Source: Sanyastnella coralliicola (GTDB lineage: Bacteria; Bacteroidota; Bacteroidia; Flavobacteriales_D; Sanyastnellaceae). From it: 64,000 bases of DNA. The notes under the pieces were generated by a model. That model was not told the origin of the DNA, did not search any database, and worked only from the letters and a program-made list of their open reading frames with translations. The stretch covers positions 1,381,501-1,445,500 of the forward strand of contig NZ_CP132543.1 of assembly GCF_030845195.1 (NCBI RefSeq). The letters are read 5' to 3'. The translations under genes were made by a program, and so were the position numbers. Positions 17,604 through 26,300 of this stretch are shown piece after piece; within the stretch, counting starts at the first letter, position 1, and each line of letters begins with the position of its first letter.

Positions 17604-20600
17604 TTACAAAAGACCAGCCGGTAAAACAGTCACCCATTCACCTTGAGTTCGTGCATTGATGGTGCCATCATACATTACCTCAACCTGAGTAGAAGGAGCG
17701 AAGAACTCTCCAACATAAGCTGCGTTCAATCGCACATAGAATACCGAAGGATCTCGTCTGTATAGATTGAAGTATGTAAGTACGCGATCATCTCGTATGT
17801 CTTTGTGCTCTGCCCACGTGCTTTGATAATTGTTAGCACCCGCAGTAAGCATGCGGTCATTCAAGATCTCCCAACCAGAAGGGAAGATTTGCGTGAGCGC
17901 TACATCCCTTAGGTTCCGACGGTAGCTCTGGTGATTGATCTGCACTTTCGCAATGAAGTCAGTGCCTTGTTCAATCTGGCTGATATCAAGCGGTGTCCCA
18001 TCTGGTTTCAAGTAAACTACCGTCAAATCAAGGCCATTATTCTCAGCTGGTTGCTGGTCTTCTACGGGTTGACCTGAGCTAACTAATCTCAAGTAGAGTG
18101 TGCGTTCTCCTTTATTCTCAATTTCTAAGCGGTTATTGTGAATCTGTTTCACGCTAAGATCATGGAATACTGTGGTCTTCTGTGGATTTTGTAAGGCACT
18201 AGACTTTCCATTGAAGACATATTCATACTTCAATGAAGTGTTGCTTTCTTCTTTGAGGAAGCGCCCAATAGCGTTTAGTGCAAACGCCGTCTCCTGTGTG
18301 CTGTACCATGTGCCAGAGCTTAGGTTGTCTGCAAGTTGTTCAACGAGAGGTCCGGCTTTAGCTCGTTCTCCAGAAATGATCATCACCTCGGCAATCAATG
18401 CCATGTCGCGCATGCGACTTCCGTAGTGTGGCGAGAGGAATTCATAGGCTTCTGGATCAGGTAGGAGACCATTCGTAATCTCTTCAGCTACCTTTTCTTG
18501 TCCTACGAGTACATAAGCCGCTGCCAGTTGCCATTTTGCCGCTGCGTTCATTCTATCGTTCTCACGCAATCTGTTCATCGCAGACATGTTTGGCTCTCCA
18601 GCGAGGGCTAGGGTGAACAAGCGGTATGCTTGTGGTAATTCGTAACCCTGGTAGTTGTTGTTTCCGCGCTTGTAAGGACGCCAGTTACGGGCGATGTCGT
18701 TTTGATACTTCACCCAGCGTTCAATCATTCCGTCAGGAACATTGAAGCCTTTGTCTTTTGCTTCGATCAAGAAGTGACCAACATAGGTTGTTGCCCAGTC
18801 ATTGATATTCGTTTGACTTGGCCAGTAGCTAAATCCACCGTTCTCTTTCTGGAATCGCTTCAAGCGATCGATACCCGCAATCACGTTGTCTTTTGCTCGC
18901 TGTTTTTGCTCTGTGGTGAGCTCTACGGCATCTCCAATGTACAATTGAGGGAAGGCGCGAGAAGTGGTCTGTTCTGCGCAACCATGAGGGTAGCCGAGAA
19001 GGTAGTCGAGTCTTCGACCAAGATCAACCGGACGGAATCCAGAAACCTCTAGACGAAGGTCATTGGTACCTTCCATTCCGATCAAGTCGAATTCTTGAGA
19101 CCAGCTTTGACCCGCCTCCGCGACACCAACGAAGCGATTGGACAACGGAGGATTCGGATTTCGGACATTTAATTCGATGGTATGCCGTGCCGTTTCTCCA
19201 CCGCCAGTGGCAATGATTTCCGCGCTAGCGACACCTTCTAGATCACGCACCTTAAGACGGAAATTGACAATCTGATCGCCAATCTTACTGAATTCAAGCT
19301 CTTCTTCGTCATCTCCAAGATGCTCCAACATTCCGTTCAACTTCACTTTTACCTTGACGTCTTTGACGTTCTCGTCCATAGCAAACACCGTCACCGGAAG
19401 CTCAACAACTTCTGAAGGTCCCAATACTCGAGGTAGCGTACCCAACACCATCAATGGCTTGCGCACTGGAACTTCCTTTTCAGCATGACCAAACGCGCTG
19501 CCTTTTCGAGCAACAACCATCACACGGACAGCCCCGATATAGTTTGGCATCAGCAGTTCATGCTCTGCGGTTTCTCCAGCCTTCAATTCGAACGGACCGA
19601 GATATGAAACCACAGGTTTGAATCTATTTACCTTGTTTGGTCCAGTCTCTGCATTCTCTTCATCACCACCAATTCCGAGAAGGGGAGCCATTTCTCCGGC
19701 ATGTGCTCCAATTACTTGGTCAAACAAATCCCAAGTGGTAACACCAAGAGCCTCTTGTGCATACATTTTACTGTGCGGATTCGGCGTTTTGTAGCGGGTT
19801 AGACCCAATAAACCTTCATCCACTACTGCGAGCGTGTATGACATTCCGGTACCTGAAGATTCAGATACCTTCACTGTGTACGCTTCTTCTGGAACCAATT
19901 CATCAGGCATCTCAATCTTAGGACTGATGTGCGTAGTTGGATCAGTTACCTTCACGCGAGCCACACCATAGATTCGGATGGGCTTGTCATTCGCTGTCTG
20001 AGCATGCGGTTGAATGAGATTGATTGAAACAAACACGTTTGGTGCGAAGCCTTTCTCAGCTTTGAATGTATAGGTGTTGGACCCGTTTTTAGTGTCCATC
20101 CAATCAGAACCAATGATTCCTGATCCGTCTTCAATGGTGATCAATGCACGCGCACCATCAGCACCAGGGAAGCTAATGGACACTTGGTCTCCAACTTCGT
20201 ATTCTTCTTTGTCTGGAGTAACAATCAACATGGTTTCTCCTTCGGGGTTTTCACGTTGAGCTCTTCCAGCCCAACCTGGCCAATCGATGTAAGTGATTTG
20301 TCCTGTCGCGTGGCCACTTTCAGGATCTTCAACGCGCACTAAGTATCGTCCCCAAGAAGGGTAGTCAACGCGGAACTTGAAATCTCCTTCACCTTTAGTA
20401 TCTGTGCTGATTTCTCCACGAGTTACTACGGCAGCGCTATTTCTACCGATGTAGTCAGAGAGGTTTTCATAGTGGGTATTCCACCACCATTTCCATGAGA
20501 TCTTGTAGACCGTGTAGTAGAGTTTCTTCCTAGCTACGCCTTTACCGTCATTGTCAACGGTGCGAACTTGTACAGTGTGCGTCGTGTCTGTTAGAAGCAT

Positions 20601-23177
20601 GTTTCTTGCGCGATCTCCTTTCGGTAATCTGATGCCGACATAGCTGTCGAAAGGAGAGAGCGGGATGCTGTGCGCGTCGATGCTGAAGTCACCTCCGGCT
20701 TCATAAGCGCGGGTGTTAAACACAGCGTTAAGATGTCCTGGAGCTTCTGATAAATCACTGATGTTGATATTGACTGAAGCAGTTCCATCTTCACCTACTT
20801 TCTTGTCAAAGACAGTGTTGGCAGGGGAATCCATTCGCCGCACAGGATCATCGAATTCAAAGTCTGGTAGGCGCCCGAAAGAAGTGTTAATCGGGTAGAG
20901 CGTCATTTCGATTTGAGTTCGCAAGTTTCTACCAGGAGCTCCGTGTAGCCAATTGACAGAGAGATCTCCAACGATGGCACGGTCACTGGCCTCAATCATA
21001 TCCTTTCCAAAGTCGAGCCCGATCTTCAAACGGTTTGGTTTGATCGTTTCCACTTTAAGACGCTTCGAGAAAGTAGCGTTACCTACTTTGATGCGAACTT
21101 GCCAATTCCCAGTCACCGCTTCAGGGTCTGTTGGAATCGCCCATGAAACGTGGTTTGATGCAGTGAGCAGTCGGTTCTCCTTATGAACATTTCTGTTCCG
21201 AGCATCCATCAATTCCAACTTGACAGGGTGATCCACCGGGATGCGATTCTCAGGGTCTTCGAGCATGAAACCAAGGAATAGGGTATCACCTGGTCGCCAC
21301 ACACCACGTTCGCCATAAATGAATCCTTTCAACCCATTTTGTGTGGCAGAACCACTCACGTCAAATGTAGAAAGCGAAAGTCCGAGCCCATTGGCTAGTT
21401 TCAAGTAGCTCTTTTGCTTGTTATGACTCGCTACACAGAGGAAAGGAACCTTGTCGTCAGCTTCGAACTGCGTGAATCCATCGGCGTCAGAAACGGCTCT
21501 GTCAATCTCTTGTCCTTGATAGTTCAAGAGTCGGACACTTGCGCCGCTTAATGGGTCTCCAGAGGCAATATCTGTGGTGAAAATCATCCATTTATTGTCT
21601 TTTCCTCGTTTCGCTGTCAAGCCGATATCTGTAGTCAAGAAATTACGACCTGTATGTCGGTATTGACGGTAGTAAGTACCATGACAAGGATTGTCACGCT
21701 GCTTGTAATCATAGTCCCAGTAGTAGTTATTCCAAGCTGAGTACCAGTAAGTATCGAAGTAATCCCAGTATGATGACTCTTCCTCACCGAAGGAGTCCCA
21801 ATCTTCCTCAAAGGCCTCAATGTCTTCTTCTGATTCGCTCAATCCATCTTCACAAGGGTAAACTGAATGCGCCATGCGGAATCCGATTTCTACTCTGTAG
21901 ATGGCAGCAGGTTCTACCTTAACTAGCTCATCGAGGTCGAGGTAGTAACGATTCCATTGATTCAGGTCGTTGCCATGGCCAGAGATATCAACCGTCTTTT
22001 TGCGAACCACGCGTCCAACTCGCTTCAGCTGATCTTCGCCTGAATAATGGCTTGTTTGAAGGAACTGAGGAATGTTGTCTTCATAAATGCGAATTGCACG
22101 CACATCAACAGCAGAAAGGGAAACTGCTTCGAAGGCAATCTTATTTTCATTCGCTGTAGGTAAAATGGTCTTATTCTGATCCGGCATGCGTACGGCTGGT
22201 TTCAAGCTTTCGAATTGAACCATGACCTCGAGGCTCTCTTTCAAACGGTAACCAGCGTAGTTCTTGATTCCGCTTTGAATCTCCAGTTTGGCCTCTCCGG
22301 TCTTACGCGTATCAGGGTACACACGAACAACGTTGCCATCCACTTCCACGCGCACGTCGTCGTCATCCCCAAGAATGAAAAGACCTCTTGTTGATTGCTG
22401 GTCATCAATTGGGTCAGAAAAGATGACGTTAACATATTGTTCTGGCTTCTGAACAACAGTTGTTTGGATGACTTTAAAATCAGCTAATCCAGGGATTTCT
22501 TGTGTGGTTGATCCTTCGCCTTTACCGCCAATGGTTGCGGCGTCCCAATTCAAAAAAAGCTCTCCACTTTCTTGCGCTCGTTCGACGCTATCGACAGTGA
22601 AGTAATGGGTGCGACCACTTTCATGCTGCCACGCTAAATTTCTTGTTTGTCCTGATTGCAGTGCACTGAGCAGTTCTTCTGCTTCGTCGCTTTGAACATC
22701 ATCTGCAGTGTAGAGCACACCACTGACATATTGCCATTTTGTATCGTCCACATCATACGGTGCTACCTCCGTTACTTGCACCGTTACACCTTGATCAAAT
22801 GTCCTCCAACCAAATTGAAAATCATCCAGATTCGTTTCACCGATGATCTCTTTGAGGTCTAGTTTAACCTTGTATGCGGTTCCAGAATCCATCCATTCAT
22901 TTGGAGTGAACTCGAGAACATTTCCATCCGTCCATTTAAGATCTCCGTCAATGGAAGGTTCGATGTCAATCCATGATAGATCAACACCGGATGTTGCTCC
23001 AGGAAGTAACTGTTCTGCATTGAAAACAACACGGACACTGGCTGTTCTTGAAATATGTCCTGCGGTATACGCACGAATAAAGGCACTGTATGCTTCATCC
23101 GCTGGTGGAATGTCAGGAGTAGTCTTGCAGCCAAAGAGGAACAAGATGAGCGCTAGGGGAAGGAGGAGTTGCTTCAT
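17604..23177 (-). CDS. Bacterial alpha-2-macroglobulin, large thioester lipoprotein
   Basis: 1857 aa. Lipoprotein signal MKQLLLPLALILFLFGC (Cys17) followed by Ig-like MG domains, a bait-type region, and the alpha-helical toroid with the thioester motif GCAEQ (C1400, Q1403). Thioester macroglobulins trap proteases by covalent attachment after bait cleavage; bacterial forms guard the periplasm. A Glu/Asp/Trp/Tyr-rich insert lies at about residues 450-505 (DYFDTYWYSAW region). The start is ATG 23177; the in-frame TTG at 23195 gives a poorer signal peptide. The usual partner gene pbpC (penicillin-binding protein 1C) is not adjacent. An exact 13-bp motif lies inside (19218-19230) and another just upstream. 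Confidence 0.93.
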   Translation of the reverse strand: MKQLLLPLALILFLFGCKTTPDIPPADEAYSAFIRAYTAGHISRTASVRVVFNAEQLLPGATSGVDLSWIDIEPSIDGDLKWTDGNVLEFTPNEWMDSGTAYKVKLDLKEIIGETNLDDFQFGWRTFDQGVTVQVTEVAPYDVDDTKWQYVSGVLYTADDVQSDEAEELLSALQSGQTRNLAWQHESGRTHYFTVDSVERAQESGELFLNWDAATIGGKGEGSTTQEIPGLADFKVIQTTVVQKPEQYVNVIFSDPIDDQQSTRGLFILGDDDDVRVEVDGNVVRVYPDTRKTGEAKLEIQSGIKNYAGYRLKESLEVMVQFESLKPAVRMPDQNKTILPTANENKIAFEAVSLSAVDVRAIRIYEDNIPQFLQTSHYSGEDQLKRVGRVVRKKTVDISGHGNDLNQWNRYYLDLDELVKVEPAAIYRVEIGFRMAHSVYPCEDGLSESEEDIEAFEEDWDSFGEEESSYWDYFDTYWYSAWNNYYWDYDYKQRDNPCHGTYYRQYRHTGRNFLTTDIGLTAKRGKDNKWMIFTTDIASGDPLSGASVRLLNYQGQEIDRAVSDADGFTQFEADDKVPFLCVASHNKQKSYLKLANGLGLSLSTFDVSGSATQNGLKGFIYGERGVWRPGDTLFLGFMLEDPENRIPVDHPVKLELMDARNRNVHKENRLLTASNHVSWAIPTDPEAVTGNWQVRIKVGNATFSKRLKVETIKPNRLKIGLDFGKDMIEASDRAIVGDLSVNWLHGAPGRNLRTQIEMTLYPINTSFGRLPDFEFDDPVRRMDSPANTVFDKKVGEDGTASVNINISDLSEAPGHLNAVFNTRAYEAGGDFSIDAHSIPLSPFDSYVGIRLPKGDRARNMLLTDTTHTVQVRTVDNDGKGVARKKLYYTVYKISWKWWWNTHYENLSDYIGRNSAAVVTRGEISTDTKGEGDFKFRVDYPSWGRYLVRVEDPESGHATGQITYIDWPGWAGRAQRENPEGETMLIVTPDKEEYEVGDQVSISFPGADGARALITIEDGSGIIGSDWMDTKNGSNTYTFKAEKGFAPNVFVSINLIQPHAQTANDKPIRIYGVARVKVTDPTTHISPKIEMPDELVPEEAYTVKVSESSGTGMSYTLAVVDEGLLGLTRYKTPNPHSKMYAQEALGVTTWDLFDQVIGAHAGEMAPLLGIGGDEENAETGPNKVNRFKPVVSYLGPFELKAGETAEHELLMPNYIGAVRVMVVARKGSAFGHAEKEVPVRKPLMVLGTLPRVLGPSEVVELPVTVFAMDENVKDVKVKVKLNGMLEHLGDDEEELEFSKIGDQIVNFRLKVRDLEGVASAEIIATGGGETARHTIELNVRNPNPPLSNRFVGVAEAGQSWSQEFDLIGMEGTNDLRLEVSGFRPVDLGRRLDYLLGYPHGCAEQTTSRAFPQLYIGDAVELTTEQKQRAKDNVIAGIDRLKRFQKENGGFSYWPSQTNINDWATTYVGHFLIEAKDKGFNVPDGMIERWVKYQNDIARNWRPYKRGNNNYQGYELPQAYRLFTLALAGEPNMSAMNRLRENDRMNAAAKWQLAAAYVLVGQEKVAEEITNGLLPDPEAYEFLSPHYGSRMRDMALIAEVMIISGERAKAGPLVEQLADNLSSGTWYSTQETAFALNAIGRFLKEESNTSLKYEYVFNGKSSALQNPQKTTVFHDLSVKQIHNNRLEIENKGERTLYLRLVSSGQPVEDQQPAENNGLDLTVVYLKPDGTPLDISQIEQGTDFIAKVQINHQSYRRNLRDVALTQIFPSGWEILNDRMLTAGANNYQSTWAEHKDIRDDRVLTYFNLYRRDPSVFYVRLNAAYVGEFFAPSTQVEVMYDGTINARTQGEWVTVLPAGLL
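19218..19230 (+). repeat. 13-bp dispersed motif TTCCGCGCTAGCG, exact copy
   Basis: Exact copy within the alpha-2-macroglobulin gene, antisense to it; the coding strand reads ASAE there. Confidence 0.85.
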
Positions 23178-23212
23178 GACGGATAGTTTGATCAAAACGA
23201 ATGTAATTCATT

Positions 23213-23225
23213 CGCTAGCGCGGAA
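23213..23225 (-). repeat. 13-bp dispersed motif, exact copy, intergenic
   Basis: The only exact copy outside a gene. It lies 36-48 bp upstream of the alpha-2-macroglobulin ATG, partly where its -33 region would fall: a weak -7 box, TACATTCG, is at 23198-23205 on the reverse strand. Since there is no coding constraint here, it supports a role at DNA level. Confidence 0.85.
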
Positions 23226-23267
23226 TTGGGAAGTTGAGAATTCGTTAATAGATTCCTATTAAACGAA

Positions 23268-23291
23268 AAGAGCCGGCATAGGCCGGCTCTT
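23268..23291 (-). terminator. Terminator of the propeller/protease cluster
   Basis: AAGAGCCGGC (23268-23277) and GCCGGCTCTT (23282-23291) form a perfect 10-bp stem with a 4-nt loop. On the reverse strand the stem ends in TTTT. It lies 22 bp past the stop of the beta-propeller gene. Confidence 0.88.
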
Positions 23292-23312
23292 CCTTGAACA
23301 TCAGTTCAATAT

Positions 23313-26300
23313 TTAATCACAAGCAATTCCAAATACTGCAAGGAAGCTCAATTGGTCAGTAGCGTTTACCGCTCCATCACCGTTCATGTCGGCTCCACAC
23401 CCATCTGAACATCCGTAATCTCCTAGAAGCATTAGGAGGTCTGCAACGTTTCGTTGACCGTCATTGTTGAAGTCACCCATACAAGGTGGAACCTCTTCGT
23501 CAGGATCAACGGTTCCGTTACAGTCATTGTCAATTCCTTCTTCAGTTGAAGGCGCTCCTGGATACATGTCACCGTCATTGTCGTTACAGTCTGTGTTATC
23601 TGCAACGTAGCCTGCTGGTTGACTACAAGCATCCATCGTTTCGTTTTCATCTCCGTATCCGTCGTTGTCTGTATCTGCATACCAAGTCGATGGAGCAATA
23701 CAAGAACCATCATCACATTGCGCTGCTGGGTCGTAGTTACATGCCGAAGCATCAGTACAACCATCAGGTAGGATACAAGACCCATCATCACATTGCGCTG
23801 CTGGATCGTAGTTACATGCCGAAGCATCGGTACAACCATCAGGTAGGATACACGATCCGTCATCACATTGTGCCGCAGGATCGTAGTTGCAAGCGGAAGC
23901 GTCAGTACATCCGTCAGGGAGAATACACGATCCATCATCACATTGCGCGGCTGGGTCGTAGTTACATGCGGAAGCATCAGTACAACCATCAGGCAGGATA
24001 CATGAACCGTCATCACATTGCGCAGCAGGATTGTAGTTACATGCCGAGGCGTCAGTACAACCGTCAGGAAGGATACACGTACCGTCGTCACAATCTGCGG
24101 CAGGGTCGTAGTTACAAGCTGCTGCATTCGTACATCCAGCGGTGTCTGTTCCACCACAGTTACCACATTCATCCAGTTGGAGACATGATCCATCATCCAT
24201 TGTTGCTGTTGGATCGTAGTTACAAGCTGTTGGGTCTGTACATCCCGGAACATCGACTGGATCGCCAACACATAGGCCATCGAAGACAACGGTAACGTCA
24301 TAGGTCATGTCGTTTCCAGTAGTCCATCCGTTCATGATGCTGAATGTCCAAGTTCCATTTCCAGTCAATGCTGAAGCAGATAGGTCAATGGAAGCAGTGT
24401 ACAAGCCATCTGCTGTTCCTTGCCAATCTCCTGGCCAAACTCCAAAGTTTCCTAATGAGTTGGCACAACCGAAGTCGGTATTGTAACCACCCCACATGTA
24501 GCAATCACCATTTGGATCTACGAGCTGCATCGCCACATCTGCAGGCCAGCTGCCCCCACCACCAACATTGGTGAAGTTCATTGTGATGGTCGCTAGGAAC
24601 GGTGAGCCTGAGCCGTCAAAATTAACGTCTGCTGTTGCCGTACCTCCGAGTGTCGCATTGATACTCACTGTGGATTCACAGTCACAATCGAAACCAACAG
24701 GAGGGTAGGCACATGAACCGTCGTCGCATACGGCCGTGTCTAGGTAGTTACAAGCCGTAGGGTCTGTACAACCATCAGGAACAATACATGATCCGTCATC
24801 ACAAGTTGCGTTCGAATCATAGTTGCAAGCCACAGGGTTTGTACAACCATCCGGAAGGATACACGATCCATCGTCACAACCAGCAGAGGCATCGTAATTA
24901 CATGCTGTTGCATTGGTACATCCTGGGAAAGTACAGCTACCATCATCTGCATCAGCAGTGGAATCGTAGTTACATGCCGCTGGATCTGTACATCCAGGGT
25001 TTGTTGCTCCTAGACAGAATAAGTGATCAGCCTGGGTACCAAAGTTGGCGACATCCATTGTGACCAGGGCTGTTCCCCCTTCATCTGTGATGACATAATT
25101 TCCATCGCTACCACATCCGAAAGTGGTCCCGGCAAGGCCGTCACCGTAGCTATCGAACATAGAGAAAGTAAAACACCCGTCAGGTAGGCAGAGCGTAATA
25201 TTATAGGTCGTTAGGTTACCGTATCCGGCACCAGAGAATACTTCGTTTCCATCGGAATCGTAGACAGCCCAAGATGATTCATTTCCCCAACAATCTGTCG
25301 TAAGTGTGAGTGTGACGTCATTGATTCCTCCACTCACGTAGTAAGAGCTCGATTGAGAATCATTGAGCGCAGATTCATCGGCGCCGCCATTATTCACGTC
25401 GGTAATATTGACTTCGAATGTAAAGGCACCGGTTCCCTCGTCAAATGCAGGCAGAGTAATCGTCTCGATTTCACCGGTAGCAAGGTTTCCTGTCCAGTTA
25501 TAAGTGTTGACAGTTCCTCCTTGTATACCGTATTCAATAGTCAGAGCCGTCAAGTTATCCTGACCGAAACATCCAATCACAATCTCAGGAGTCACTGATG
25601 TCTCACATACCGTTTCTTCTGGAGAATTGATCTGAACAATTCCAGCGTCTAGCTGAGGTAAAGTGAACAACGGAGCATTCCAAATACCACGACCGTATGT
25701 AGACGCGACTATGGTATTCGATGCATAATGAATCTCAAGCTCGGTAACCACAACGTTTGGAAGACCGTCTTTATATGGCTGCCAGCTAGCGAAGGTGTCG
25801 TCACGGTAGTACACACCCGCATCCGTACCAACGTACACAGCATCATTCGTTCCTTCATGGTAAGCGATACAGTTCGCAGGAATGTTTGGAAGACCATCAG
25901 AGATGTTAGTCCAAGTAGATCCAGCGTTATCACTGAAGTAAACTTTAGATCCATTGGTGTAACCTGAAAGCGTCACCCAAACGCGCGTCTCATCTGCAGG
26001 ATCAATTGCGATGTAAGTAATGAACTGGTTTGGAAGGCCAGAAAGTGCGCTGAAGTTTGTTCCGTCGGTACTTAAATACAGAGAAGCACTCTTTGAAGCA
26101 TAGATGTAGTTTGTGTTTGATTTCGCAACAGCCAATGCATCTATGTTTCCTGAGCCGAAACTACCAAGTCCCGTGAAGCTATTACCACCATCTGTAGAAC
26201 GGTAAACGGTAGACTTACCGATGTACATGGTATTCGGATCAATTGGATCAAGAATGTAAGGGGTAAGCCAGTCACCACCTTCGTTTACTCCAGTTCCGTT

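Noticed and set aside
23700-24245. Possible CRISPR-like or other direct repeat array
   Set aside because: Units are contiguous 75-bp in-frame codons with no spacers and encode a Cys-rich protein repeat.
23486-24295. Long open frames on both strands across the ACNYD repeat array (269 and 289 codons)
   Set aside because: Shadows of the tandem repeat in other frames; repetitive His/Tyr/Arg or Met/Val/Thr composition with no start context. The same applies at 28274-28900.
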